34,294 bases of DNA, taken from the NCBI GenBank assembly GCA_903888645.1, contig CAISUK010000698.1:1-34294 (forward strand), given 5' to 3'. Source of the stretch: an uncultured Pseudomonadota bacterium (GTDB taxonomy: Bacteria > Pseudomonadota > Gammaproteobacteria > Burkholderiales > Rhodocyclaceae). The notes under the pieces were generated by a model. That model was not told where the DNA came from, searched no databases, and saw only the letters and a program-made list of their open reading frames with translations. A program made the position numbers and the translations under genes. Numbering within the stretch: the first letter of the stretch is position 1; the number at the start of each line of letters is the position of its first letter. This document shows, one piece after another, positions 8,895 through 18,084 of this stretch.

Positions 8895-9838
8895 CCGCTC
8901 CAGGCGCCGCGAATTGCCGCTATGCCCTGGGCGCCAGCCGCCTTGGCCGCACCCAGATCCTCGCGACGCATGCCGCCCAGGGCATAAACCGGCATCGGCA
9001 GATCGATGACCCGACTGGCAAAACCATCCCAACCGATACCGATCCGCTGCGGATGACTGGCGGTTTCACACACCGGGCCGCAGACGGCGAAATCGACACC
9101 CAGGCGCGCGGCCTGTTCGAGTTCGTGGCGGTCATGACAGGACGCCGCCACCAGAGCGAAATCGGGTCGCGCAGCCGCCACCATCAGCGCCTTCGCCGGC
9201 AGATGAACACCATCGGCGCCGCTGTCGCGGGCCAGCGCGAGATCGCTGTTGACCAGCACGCGAGCACCAAAGCTGTGGCACAGATCGACGGCGGCATGCA
9301 CGAATGCGGCCCGCTCTGCGTCCGGCAAATCAAGCTCGCGCAGTTGCACAAGGCGCAGACCGCCGGCCAGCGCGCTGGTCAGTGCCTCGATCTGCGCATC
9401 GACGCCGATGGCGGCGGCATGGGTGATCGCATAGCGTTCGGGCAGCGCCAACGCTGCCAGTACCGGCGCGTTGGCCGGCAACATCGGCGTCACCGTGACG
9501 GCATTGATCACCTGCCATTCGAGCGCGTCGTGCTGCAAATCGCGCAGTTCGCCTGACCATTTAACAACGCGGAAAAAATGCAAACGGACATGGGCGTGCG
9601 CATAGACATGTTCGCGCATGATCCATGGGTGCGCCTGCTCGACGACGATGCCGAGTTCTTCCGCAAGTTCGCGCACCAGGGCATCACGCGGCGTTTCGCC
9701 GGCCTCGACCTTGCCGCCGGGAAACTCCCACCAGCCGGCATAGATTGTCTCGGGCGGGCGGCGGCCGAGCAGGAAGCTGCCATCTTCGCGGAGGATGACG
9801 GCGGCCGCGACATCGACAATCCGCTCGGCAGTTTTCAA
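8891..9838 (-). CDS. Nudix hydrolase / thiamine phosphate synthase-like fusion protein
   Basis: Nudix box [23 protein letters not shown] followed by a TenI/ThiE-like barrel ([13 protein letters not shown]...[27 protein letters not shown]...[27 protein letters not shown]). Likely TTG start at 9838 ([19 protein letters not shown]); the 10048 start in the track runs into the upstream gene. Confidence 0.88.
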   Translation of the reverse strand: MKTAERIVDVAAAVILREDGSFLLGRRPPETIYAGWWEFPGGKVEAGETPRDALVRELAEELGIVVEQAHPWIMREHVYAHAHVRLHFFRVVKWSGELRDLQHDALEWQVINAVTVTPMLPANAPVLAALALPERYAITHAAAIGVDAQIEALTSALAGGLRLVQLRELDLPDAERAAFVHAAVDLCHSFGARVLVNSDLALARDSGADGVHLPAKALMVAAARPDFALVAASCHDRHELEQAARLGVDFAVCGPVCETASHPQRIGIGWDGFASRVIDLPMPVYALGGMRREDLGAAKAAGAQGIAAIRGAWSG

Positions 9839-9840
9839 GG

Positions 9841-10707
9841 TTATTTCGTTCCGCTGCGCTGGCGTCCGGCGAAGTCGCGAGCGAATTGCCAGGCTACCCG
9901 ACCGCTGCGGGAACCGCGCAACAAAGCCCATTGCAAGGCTTCGCCGCGCGCCGCCTCGGCCTGCTTGGCGCTCAGTCCCAACTCCTGCAGCCAGTGCGCG
10001 CAAATGACCAGGTAGTGATCCTGGTCGAACGGATAAAACGATAGCCACAGGCCGAAACGCTCTGACAGCGAGATCTTTTCCTCGATGGTTTCGCCAGGAT
10101 GAATCTCGTCGCCGACACGATGGGTTTCCAGGTTTTCCGCCATGTACTCGGGCATCAGGTGACGGCGGTTCGAGGTCGCGTAGAGCAGCACGTTGTCGGG
10201 CACGCCGGCGATCGAACCGTCGAGCATGCTCTTCATCGCCTTGTAACCCGGCTCGCTCGCCTCGAAGGAGAGGTCGTCGGAGAAGACGATGAAGCGCTCC
10301 GGCCGCGCCGCGATCAGTTCGACGATGTCGGGCAGATCGACCAGATCGTTCTTATCCACCTCGATCAGGCGCAAGCCCTTGGCGGCGTACTTGTGCAGTA
10401 TGCCTTTGACCAGCGACGACTTGCCGGTGCCGCGCGCGCCGGTGAGCAGCACGTTGTTGGCGCTCCGGCCGGCAACGAACTGGCGGGTGTTCTGTTCGAT
10501 GCGTTCCTTCTGCTCGTCAATCCCTTGCAAATCCTCAAGGCGCATGCGATGGACATGATGGACGGCTTCGAGAACACCACGTCCCTGGCGGCGGCGCCAG
10601 CGGAATGCGTGCGCGGCCCAATCGGTCTCGTTCGCCGCAGGCAACAGGGCCTCGACCCTGGCCAGCAGCGCTTCGGCGCGCTCGAGAAAGCGTGCGAGTT
10701 CATTCAT
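9841..10707 (-). CDS. AAA ATPase, DUF815 family
   Basis: NVLLTGARGTGKSSLVKGILHKY (Walker A), RFIVFSDDLSFE (Walker B), LLYATSNRRHLMPEYM; family layout as in DUF815. Confidence 0.88.
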   Translation of the reverse strand: MNELARFLERAEALLARVEALLPAANETDWAAHAFRWRRRQGRGVLEAVHHVHRMRLEDLQGIDEQKERIEQNTRQFVAGRSANNVLLTGARGTGKSSLVKGILHKYAAKGLRLIEVDKNDLVDLPDIVELIAARPERFIVFSDDLSFEASEPGYKAMKSMLDGSIAGVPDNVLLYATSNRRHLMPEYMAENLETHRVGDEIHPGETIEEKISLSERFGLWLSFYPFDQDHYLVICAHWLQELGLSAKQAEAARGEALQWALLRGSRSGRVAWQFARDFAGRQRSGTK

Positions 10708-10801
10708 CGGGTTTCTCCGGAGGGTCGCTTTTCGGCCAAACGATCCACAAGACCAGCAAGATGACCAGCGGAATGCCTAGCTCGATCAGGATTGCCCACA
10801 T
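10700..10801 (-). CDS. Putative 33-aa single-pass membrane protein, overlapping the DUF815 gene start
   Basis: Read directly: MWAILIELGIPLVILLVLWIVWPKSDPPEKPDE*. One hydrophobic helix and a charged proline-rich tail. Its stop lies 8 bp inside the downstream ATPase ORF. Confidence 0.55.
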   Translation of the reverse strand: MWAILIELGIPLVILLVLWIVWPKSDPPEKPDE

Positions 10802-10860
10802 GGCGCCAAAGCATCGCGGTTATACTCAGCCGCTGCGAAAAAACGGCACTTTAGCAGAAC

Positions 10861-12114
10861 ATGATTCGACCCATTGTCCTCCTGGTTTTCTTTTTGGGCG
10901 GATGCGCCACCGCCCCGGACAAGGTGCTCGCGCCGTTGTCGCCGTCCGCTTCGGGCGGTCCGGCTTGCGTACCTTGCGCCTGCCCGGCCTGTCCCGAAAT
11001 CGAAGTGCCAAAACCTCCCGCCAAACCCTACGATGCAGCAGCTTGGGGTGATTTGCCTGGTTGGGCGGACGAAGATCCCGCCACTGTGTTCGCCACCTTT
11101 TTCGCTTCCTGCGGGACATTGGGCAAGCATCAAGTGTGGCGGGAAACTTGTGCCTCGGCGCAGATCTTACCCGACCAAAATCTGGCGGCGCCGGCCTTGC
11201 GCCAGTGGCTGGAGAACCACCTTGCACCGTGGCAACTGGTCAATCCAGACGGCGGTCGCAGCGGCACGATCACCGGGTATTACGAACCGGTTCTGCAAGG
11301 CAGTCGCCAGCATCAGGCGCCTTTCCTGCAGCCGCTCTACGGTGTTCCCGACGACCTGCTGGTCATCGACCTCGCCGAGATTTATCCCGAGCTCAAAGGC
11401 ATGCGACTCCGCGGCCGACTCGACGGGCGTAAAGTGGTGCCTTATGCATCGCGCGCCGAAATCGCCCGGGAAGAAGCCGCGCGATCCCAGCAGGCTCTGC
11501 TGTGGATCGATGACGCCGTCGAGTTGTTCTTCATGCAGATACAAGGTTCGGGGCAAGTCGCACTTGATGACGGCTCCCGCATCAGGGCCTCCTATGCCGA
11601 TCAGAACGGCCACCCCTACCATGCCATTGGCAAATGGCTGGTCGATCGCGGCGAAATGAAGCTCGAACAAACTTCCATGCAGAATATCAGGGCCTGGGCC
11701 GCGGCCAACCCCGAGCGCCTTCAGGAACTGCTCAACGCCAACCCAAGCGTGGTTTTTTTTCGCGAACTCCCGGTCGAGGGTAGCGGGCCGCCCGGCGCGC
11801 TCGGAATACCGCTGACGCCGGAGCGCAGTCTGGCCGTCGATGCCCGGACGACACCGCTCGGCACACCGGTGTGGCTCGCTACCACTTACCCATCGAGTGA
11901 GCGAGCACTCACACGGCTGATGCTGGCCCAAGACACGGGTGGCGCGATACGCGGTGCCGTGCGCGCCGATTTCTTTTGGGGTTCCGGCCTGGTCGCCGGC
12001 GAGCAAGCCGGCAAGATGCGCCAGCGTGGACAAATGTGGTTGCTACTGCCCGTCGGTCATACGCCTGGGCAAACAGCCGCAACAGCTAACGAAAAGTCGC
12101 CGAAACTCCGCTGA
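10861..12114 (+). CDS. mltA: Membrane-bound lytic murein transglycosylase A
   Basis: Lipoprotein signal MIRPIVLLVFFLGGCAT; GTITGYYEPVLQGSR, IQGSGQVALDDGSRIRASYADQNGHPYHAIGKWL, AQDTGGAIRGAVRADFFWGSG are MltA signatures. Confidence 0.95.
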   Translation: MIRPIVLLVFFLGGCATAPDKVLAPLSPSASGGPACVPCACPACPEIEVPKPPAKPYDAAAWGDLPGWADEDPATVFATFFASCGTLGKHQVWRETCASAQILPDQNLAAPALRQWLENHLAPWQLVNPDGGRSGTITGYYEPVLQGSRQHQAPFLQPLYGVPDDLLVIDLAEIYPELKGMRLRGRLDGRKVVPYASRAEIAREEAARSQQALLWIDDAVELFFMQIQGSGQVALDDGSRIRASYADQNGHPYHAIGKWLVDRGEMKLEQTSMQNIRAWAAANPERLQELLNANPSVVFFRELPVEGSGPPGALGIPLTPERSLAVDARTTPLGTPVWLATTYPSSERALTRLMLAQDTGGAIRGAVRADFFWGSGLVAGEQAGKMRQRGQMWLLLPVGHTPGQTAATANEKSPKLR

Positions 12115-12193
12115 ATTCGATGACGCACTGTGGAGGCAAAAGTGGATTTCCGCAGCTGAACAATTCCAATTCGACCATGTAAAATAGGCGCAT

Positions 12194-12358
12194 ATGATCT
12201 TCGTCCGGCCAATCTGCCTGCTTTTGCTCGTCGTCGCGTTCTTCACGCCATTGGACCCCACGACGAAGCTCATCGTCAGCTTGATTGCCGGGATTCCGTT
12301 CATTTGGGACTTCGTGGTTTCCTGCGCCAAGCGCTTTTCTTCGCATGACAAGCAGTAA
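12194..12358 (+). CDS. Putative 54-aa small membrane protein
   Basis: Read directly: MIFVRPICLLLLVVAFFTPLDPTTKLIVSLIAGIPFIWDFVVSCAKRFSSHDKQ*; two hydrophobic segments and a basic C-terminus. Below the ORF-track size cutoff. Confidence 0.45.
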   Translation: MIFVRPICLLLLVVAFFTPLDPTTKLIVSLIAGIPFIWDFVVSCAKRFSSHDKQ

Positions 12359-12397
12359 TCGGCTCAATTCGAAAAAGCCCTGAAATTTCCAGTAGTC

Positions 12398-12844
12398 CTA
12401 GCAACTCATGCGGATGTATTCGCGCCGGCTGGCTTCTGCGACGAATTGCTCCAACTCGGGATCCAAGGCACTCCGCGATGTGACGATCCCGATCGGCCGG
12501 CCGTTCTCGACCACCGGTGCATTGCGGAAGCCACATTCCTGCATAATGATCAACGCATAGCCATAGGAGGTCTTCGGGCCAACCGTCCTGGGCTCGGCGG
12601 TCATCACTTCAGCCAAAGTCGTAGTCCGTGGATCGAGGCCACGGGCAATCACCCGAAACAGGGCATCGCGTTCGGTAAAAATACCGACGAGACGCTCTTC
12701 TTCGACAATCATGACAGCGCCCACCTTCTTGCCTGCCATCAGCGCTGCAGCAGCAACGACAGTCGTTTCAGGCGGCAACGCCAGCGCATTCTCTCGTTCC
12801 ATCACGTCTCTAACCAACAGTTCTAACATGGCCTCCTCCGACAA
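12398..12844 (-). CDS. CBS-domain pair protein
   Basis: LVRDVMERENALALPPETTVVAAAALMAGKKVGAVMIVEEERLVGIFTERDALFRVIARG and a second repeat ending GIVTSRSALD. Confidence 0.88.
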   Translation of the reverse strand: MSEEAMLELLVRDVMERENALALPPETTVVAAAALMAGKKVGAVMIVEEERLVGIFTERDALFRVIARGLDPRTTTLAEVMTAEPRTVGPKTSYGYALIIMQECGFRNAPVVENGRPIGIVTSRSALDPELEQFVAEASRREYIRMSC

Positions 12845-12949
12845 GAAAAGTTGCGCGCACCATCAACACACCATCAACAGAGCCGCTCTCAGGATCGCTC
12901 CGTCCTGATCGCTGCCTGAAATTTCGGATGCCAAAGTATTATGACACCA

Positions 12950-13060
12950 GCCACGGCGCAACTGAATAGCCATTGCATTATCCGCAAACAAGTAATTCTT
13001 ATGTATTTATATGGAATTATTCTAATGAATTCGGTGAAGTCGGGCTTCTATTTTTGGGCA
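12950..13060 (+). promoter_or_regulatory. AT-rich intergenic segment, candidate promoter/regulatory region for livK
   Basis: Strongly AT-rich stretch (gcattatccgcaaacaagtaattcttatgtatttatatggaattattctaatgaattc) in a GC-rich background, between a divergent CBS gene and livK. No single promoter assigned with confidence. Confidence 0.4.
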
Positions 13061-13168
13061 CGGCCGGATTACACTCTCGTGCTCGGAATTGGCGGGCGCC
13101 AACTTATTGACAAGGGGTGGTAGCCCGCGCAGAATCGCCGAGTTTTTTCCAGCCCCAAGGAGTCTCCA

Positions 13169-14350
13169 ATGCGTTTCCCCGTCGTGGTTCTTCGCTTTGC
13201 CGTTCTCGCTGCATTTGCTCTGGCCGGCTGCGGCAAGCAAGCTGGAGAGCAGGCGACATCGAGCAGTGACGAAGTCGTCGTGAAGATCGGCGTGGCTTCG
13301 CCGCTGACCGGACCGCAATCGCACATCGGCCAGGACATCAAGAACGGAGCGCTATTAGGCGCCGAGGACATCAATGCCAGCGGCTTGGTCATCGCTGGCA
13401 AGAAAATCAAGTTCGAGATATTGGCTGAAGATGACGAAGCCAATCCGACCAAGGCGACCACGGTGGCGCAGAAACTGGTCGATGCCAAGGTGGTCGGCGT
13501 GGTCGGTCACTTCAATTCCGGTGCGTCGATTCCAGCCTCTAAAATCTATGCCGACGCCGGTATCCCGCAAATTTCGCCATCATCGACCAATCCCAAATAC
13601 ACGCAGCAGGGCTACAAGACCACTTTCCGCGTCGTCGCCAATGACGACCAGCAGGGCCCTGTGCTCGGCCGTTTCGCGGTCGCGAAGCTGGCGGCAAAAA
13701 ATGTTGCTGTCATCGACGACAGCACTGCCTATGGCCAGGGCCTGGCCAACGCTTTCGAAGCGACGGTCAAGGCCGCGGGGGTCAACATCGTGGCTCACGA
13801 ACACACGACGGACAAGGACACGGACTTTGCCGCCATCCTGACCAACATCAAGGGGCGCAATCCGGATCTGGTGTTTTTCGGTGGCATCGATACTCAGTCG
13901 GGGCCAATGAGCAAGCAGATGAAGGCGCTCGGCATCCAGGCCAAACTGCTCGGCGGCGATGGCATGCAGACGCCCAACTTCATCAAGCTGGCCGGCGACG
14001 CTGCCGAAGGCGCGATGGCTTCGATTCCCGGCCTGCCGAAGGACAAGATGCCCGGCGGCAAAGCGTTTCTCGACAAGTTCAAAGCCAAGTTCGGCGTCGA
14101 CGTCGAACTGTTTGCCCCCATGGGCTATGACGCAGTATTTGTCTTTGCCGATGCCATGAAGCGCGCCGGTTCCACCGATCCGGTAAAGATTCTGCCGGAA
14201 ATTGCCAAGACCAACTTCAACGGCGTCATCGGACCGATCGCCTTCGACGAAAAGGGTGACCTCAAGAGCGGACCGGTGACCGTGCATGTCGTCAAGGGCG
14301 GCAAGTGGGAGGCCCTGGAAACCGTGACACCGGACGGCGACAAGAAATAG
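13169..14350 (+). CDS. livK: Branched-chain amino acid ABC transporter substrate-binding protein
   Basis: Lipobox LAGCGKQ; VVVKIGVASPLTGPQSHIGQDIKNGALLGAEDINASG...PQISPSSTNPKYTQQGYKTTFRVVANDDQQGPVLGRFA; followed by livHMGF. Confidence 0.93.
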   Translation: MRFPVVVLRFAVLAAFALAGCGKQAGEQATSSSDEVVVKIGVASPLTGPQSHIGQDIKNGALLGAEDINASGLVIAGKKIKFEILAEDDEANPTKATTVAQKLVDAKVVGVVGHFNSGASIPASKIYADAGIPQISPSSTNPKYTQQGYKTTFRVVANDDQQGPVLGRFAVAKLAAKNVAVIDDSTAYGQGLANAFEATVKAAGVNIVAHEHTTDKDTDFAAILTNIKGRNPDLVFFGGIDTQSGPMSKQMKALGIQAKLLGGDGMQTPNFIKLAGDAAEGAMASIPGLPKDKMPGGKAFLDKFKAKFGVDVELFAPMGYDAVFVFADAMKRAGSTDPVKILPEIAKTNFNGVIGPIAFDEKGDLKSGPVTVHVVKGGKWEALETVTPDGDKK

Positions 14351-14373
14351 CCCGAATTTTCTCGGCCCCGAAT

Positions 14374-14403
14374 AAAAGCGGCGCTTTTCGAAGCGCCGCT
14401 TTT
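14374..14403 (+). terminator. Intrinsic-terminator-like hairpin between livK and livH
   Basis: AAAAGCGGCGCTT-TTCG-AAGCGCCGCTTTT: perfect 13-bp inverted repeat with a TTCG loop, ending in a T run. Confidence 0.8.
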
Positions 14404-14508
14404 GCATAATGACGAGACAATGAGGGTGGTTCCAGCAGCACCCGCCGGCGATGTTGGGGCGCTGGTTTTGTCGATGCAGCAAGACCAGAATCACTTCGAA
14501 ATGAGGCC

Positions 14509-15432
14509 ATGGAAATACTGTTGCAACAGATCGTGAATGGCGTCGTACTCGGCGCCGTCTATGCGCTGGTGGCACTCGGCTACACCATGGTCTATGGCAT
14601 TCTCGGCCTGATCAATTTTGCCCACGGCGAAGTGGTGATGGTCGGCGCCCTGACGGCGCTGACGGCGATCAATCTGCTTGTCGGCAGCGGCTTGCCCGGT
14701 CCCGTGATCCTGTTGATCGGCATTCTGGCGGCGGCGCCGGTATGCCTCGCGGTCGGCTACCTGATGGAGCGGATTGCCTACCGGCCGCTGCGCAATGCGC
14801 CGCGCCTGGCACCGCTGATCACCGCCATCGGCGTATCGATCATCCTCCAGTATCTGGCCGTGCTGATCTGGGGCCGTTCCTATCACGCCTACCCGGAACT
14901 GCTGCCGACCGCGCCATTCGATCTGTTCGGTGCGCGCATCACACCGACGCAGATTCTGATCCTGGTACTGGCCACCCTGACCATGGTCGGACTGCTATTA
15001 CTGGTGCATAAGACCCGCCTCGGCCGCGCCATGCGCGCCACGGCCGAGAACCCCGGCATTGCCCGGCTGATGGGCGTCGATACCGACCGCATCGTTTCCA
15101 TTACCTTCATGCTCGGCTCGGTACTTGGCGCTCTTGCCGGCGTCATGGTCAGCGTCAATTACTCGATCGCCCATTACCAGATGGGCTTCATTCTCGGCCT
15201 CAAGGCGTTTACGGCAGCGGTACTCGGCGGCATTGGCAATCTCGGTGGCGCAATGGTCGGCGGCATTCTGCTGGGCCTCATCGAAGCGCTCGGCTCGGGC
15301 TACATCGGCGATCTCACCGGCGGCGTGTTCGGCTCCAATTACCGCGATGTATTTGCCTTCTTCGTGCTCATCCTCGTCCTGATCTTCCGCCCCTCCGGCT
15401 TGCTGGGCGAGAAGTTGGCCGACCGGGCCTGA
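14509..15432 (+). CDS. livH: Branched-chain amino acid ABC transporter permease LivH
   Basis: MEILLQQIVNGVVLGAVYALVALGYTMVYGILGLINFAHGEVVMVGA...LGGIGNLGGAMVGGILLGLIEALGSGYIG. Confidence 0.95.
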   Translation: MEILLQQIVNGVVLGAVYALVALGYTMVYGILGLINFAHGEVVMVGALTALTAINLLVGSGLPGPVILLIGILAAAPVCLAVGYLMERIAYRPLRNAPRLAPLITAIGVSIILQYLAVLIWGRSYHAYPELLPTAPFDLFGARITPTQILILVLATLTMVGLLLLVHKTRLGRAMRATAENPGIARLMGVDTDRIVSITFMLGSVLGALAGVMVSVNYSIAHYQMGFILGLKAFTAAVLGGIGNLGGAMVGGILLGLIEALGSGYIGDLTGGVFGSNYRDVFAFFVLILVLIFRPSGLLGEKLADRA

Positions 15433-15437
15433 TCGCC

Positions 15438-16559
15438 ATGAACGCATTGCTCGGTACCAGCAACCCGCGACTGGCTCGTGGCGGCGCGTTGTTGCTGGCC
15501 GTGGCGCTGGTCCTTCTGCCCTTACTCGTCGGCAGCGGCTTCGGCAATGCCTGGGTGCGCGTTCTCGATTTCGCGCTGCTCTACATCATGCTGGCGCTGG
15601 GACTGAACATCGTGGTCGGCTATGCCGGCCTGCTCGATCTGGGCTACGTCGCCTTCTACGCCGTCGGCGCCTATGTCTATGCCATCCTCTCGTCGCCCCA
15701 CCTGGCCAACATACCAGCCATCGCGGCGCTGTTTCCACTTGGACTGCATCTGCCGATGTGGCTGGTGTTGCCGCTCGGCGCGATCATTGCCGGCGTCTTC
15801 GGTGTTTTACTGGGCGCGCCAACCTTGCGCCTGCGCGGCGATTACCTGGCGATTGTCACACTTGGTTTCGGCGAAATCATTCGCATATTTCTCAACAACC
15901 TCAATCGGCCGGTCAATATCACCAACGGCCCGCAAGGCATTACCCAGATCGACCCGATTAGAATCGGCGGCGTTTCCCTGGCGAAGACCCAGGATGTCCT
16001 TGGCATCGCCGTGCCATCCCTCTACCTCTACTATTATCTTTTTGTCATTTTGGCGATGCTGGTCGTTTTCGTCTCGATGCGCCTGGAGAATTCCCGGATC
16101 GGTCGTGCCTGGGTGGCCATACGCGAGGACGAAGTCGCCGCCAAGGCCTGCGGCATCAACACGCGCAACATCAAGCTGCTGGCGTTTGCCATGGGTGCAA
16201 CTTTCGGTGGAGTATCCGGCGGGCTGTTCGCCGGCTTTCAGGAGTTCGTCAGCCCCGAGAGTTTTCAGTTGATCGATTCGATCATGATTCTCTGCATGGT
16301 GGTACTCGGCGGCATGGGTCACATCCCGGGTGTCATCCTCGGCGCGCTGTTGCTTACGGTTCTCCCTGAAATATTCCGCCAAGGCGCCGCACCGTTGCAG
16401 GTTGCGCTGTTCGGCAAGGTGGTGCTTGATCCGGAAAGCCTGCGCATGCTGATGTTCGGCGTCGCGCTGGTGGCGGTGATGCTCTATCGCCCGGCCGGAC
16501 TGTGGCCGTCGCCGACCCGTCAGCGCGAGCTCGGCGAAATGAGAGGCAACGTGCCATGA
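15438..16559 (+). CDS. livM: Branched-chain amino acid ABC transporter permease LivM
   Basis: LNIVVGYAGLLDLGYVAFYAVGAY...LRLRGDYLAIVTLGFGEIIRIFLNN...VVLGGMGHIPGVILGALLLTVLPE. Confidence 0.95.
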   Translation: MNALLGTSNPRLARGGALLLAVALVLLPLLVGSGFGNAWVRVLDFALLYIMLALGLNIVVGYAGLLDLGYVAFYAVGAYVYAILSSPHLANIPAIAALFPLGLHLPMWLVLPLGAIIAGVFGVLLGAPTLRLRGDYLAIVTLGFGEIIRIFLNNLNRPVNITNGPQGITQIDPIRIGGVSLAKTQDVLGIAVPSLYLYYYLFVILAMLVVFVSMRLENSRIGRAWVAIREDEVAAKACGINTRNIKLLAFAMGATFGGVSGGLFAGFQEFVSPESFQLIDSIMILCMVVLGGMGHIPGVILGALLLTVLPEIFRQGAAPLQVALFGKVVLDPESLRMLMFGVALVAVMLYRPAGLWPSPTRQRELGEMRGNVP

Positions 16560-17323
16560 GCGTGCTCCTCGAAGCGCGCCATGTCGGCAAGTGCTTTGGC
16601 GGTATCCAGGCGCTGCAGGATGTCTCGCTTACCATCAATGTCGGCGAAATTTATGGCTTGATCGGACCCAATGGCGCCGGCAAGACCACTTTTTTCAACG
16701 TGCTCACCGGCCTCTATCCGAAAGATTCCGGTGCCATTTTGTTGAAGGGTTCGCCCTTGCCGCTGGGCAGTCCGCATCTTGTTGCCGAAGCGGGTATTGC
16801 CCGCACTTTCCAGAATATCCGCTTGTTCGCCAACATGACGGCGCTGGAAAATGTCATGGTCGGCCGACATGCGCGTACCCGCGCCTCGGTCATCGGCGCG
16901 GTATTGCACGATCGTCGCACCCGTGCCGAAGAGTCCGCCATTGAGCAGCGCGCCATCCAGCTACTGCACTACGTCGGCATTGCCGATCGCGCCAACGACC
17001 TGGCCCGTCACCTGCCCTACGGCGATCAGCGCCGCCTCGAAATCGCCCGCGCCCTGGCCACGGAGCCGGCACTGCTGGCGCTCGACGAACCCGCCGCGGG
17101 GATGAATGCGACGGAAACGGCGGCACTGCGCACGCTGATCGACGGCATCCGTGTCGACGGAATAACGGTGTTGCTGATCGAACACGACGTCAAGCTGGTG
17201 ATGGGATTATGCGACCGGGTCGCCGTGCTCGATTACGGCGAAAAAATCGCCGAAGACATTCCTGAGCGTGTACAGTCCAATCCGAAAGTCATCGAGGCCT
17301 ATCTTGGCGGCGGCATTGGCTAA
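16556..17323 (+). CDS. livG: Branched-chain amino acid ABC transporter ATP-binding protein LivG
   Basis: IGPNGAGKTTFFNVLTGLY (Walker A), HLPYGDQRRLEIARALATEPALLALDEPAAGMNATET. ATG 16556 overlaps livM stop (ATGA). Confidence 0.95.
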   Translation: MSVLLEARHVGKCFGGIQALQDVSLTINVGEIYGLIGPNGAGKTTFFNVLTGLYPKDSGAILLKGSPLPLGSPHLVAEAGIARTFQNIRLFANMTALENVMVGRHARTRASVIGAVLHDRRTRAEESAIEQRAIQLLHYVGIADRANDLARHLPYGDQRRLEIARALATEPALLALDEPAAGMNATETAALRTLIDGIRVDGITVLLIEHDVKLVMGLCDRVAVLDYGEKIAEDIPERVQSNPKVIEAYLGGGIG

Positions 17324-18035
17324 CGGCGCGCCCCTGCTGGAGGCCATTGATCTCGCCGTTCATTACGGCGGCATTGCGGCGGTCAAGGGCATCTCCTTCG
17401 TCGTCGAGGCCGGCGAAATGGTCTGCCTGATCGGCTGCAATGGCGCCGGCAAGACCAGCACGCTGAAAGCCCTGGCGCGTCAGCTTCCGGCCACCGGCCA
17501 GCTCCGCTATCGCGGCGAGAACCTGGCGCTGCTGCCGGCACACGCACTGGTCGGTAGGGGGCTGGCACTCATACCGGAAGGACGCGGCGTCTTCGCTCGC
17601 CTCAGCGTCGCCGAGAACCTCGACATGGGCGCTTACTGCCGCACCGACAAGGGTGAAATAGAGGCCGACCGCGAGCGTGTCTATGGCATGCTGCCGCGCC
17701 TCAAGGAACGGCGCGAGCAGTTGGCCGGTACGCTGTCGGGCGGCGAGCAGCAGATGCTGGCGCTCGGCCGTGCCCTGATGAGTCGGCCCAGTTTGCTACT
17801 GCTCGACGAGCCGTCGATGGGGCTAGCGCCGCTGATGGTGCAAAAAGTGTTCGAGGTGATCGAGCGCGTCGCGGCGGACGGGGTGACCATCTTGCTGGTC
17901 GAGCAAAATGCCAAACTGGCGTTGTCGGTCTGCCGGCGTGGCTATGTCATGGAGAGCGGCCGCATCACCCTGGCCGACCAGTCAGCGACACTGCTGGCTG
18001 ATCCACGTGTTCGCCAAGCTTATCTCGGCGAGTGA
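17304..18035 (+). CDS. livF: Branched-chain amino acid ABC transporter ATP-binding protein LivF
   Basis: IGCNGAGKTSTLKALARQLP, GTLSGGEQQMLALGRALMSRPSLLLLDEPSMGLAPLMV. Probable TTG start at 17304 overlapping the end of livG; exact start uncertain. Confidence 0.92.
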   Translation: MAAALANGAPLLEAIDLAVHYGGIAAVKGISFVVEAGEMVCLIGCNGAGKTSTLKALARQLPATGQLRYRGENLALLPAHALVGRGLALIPEGRGVFARLSVAENLDMGAYCRTDKGEIEADRERVYGMLPRLKERREQLAGTLSGGEQQMLALGRALMSRPSLLLLDEPSMGLAPLMVQKVFEVIERVAADGVTILLVEQNAKLALSVCRRGYVMESGRITLADQSATLLADPRVRQAYLGE

Positions 18036-18084
18036 ACCGCAAAACTCGGCGATCGCAATCTGGCCAAGCCGGTGGCGAAGTCTT

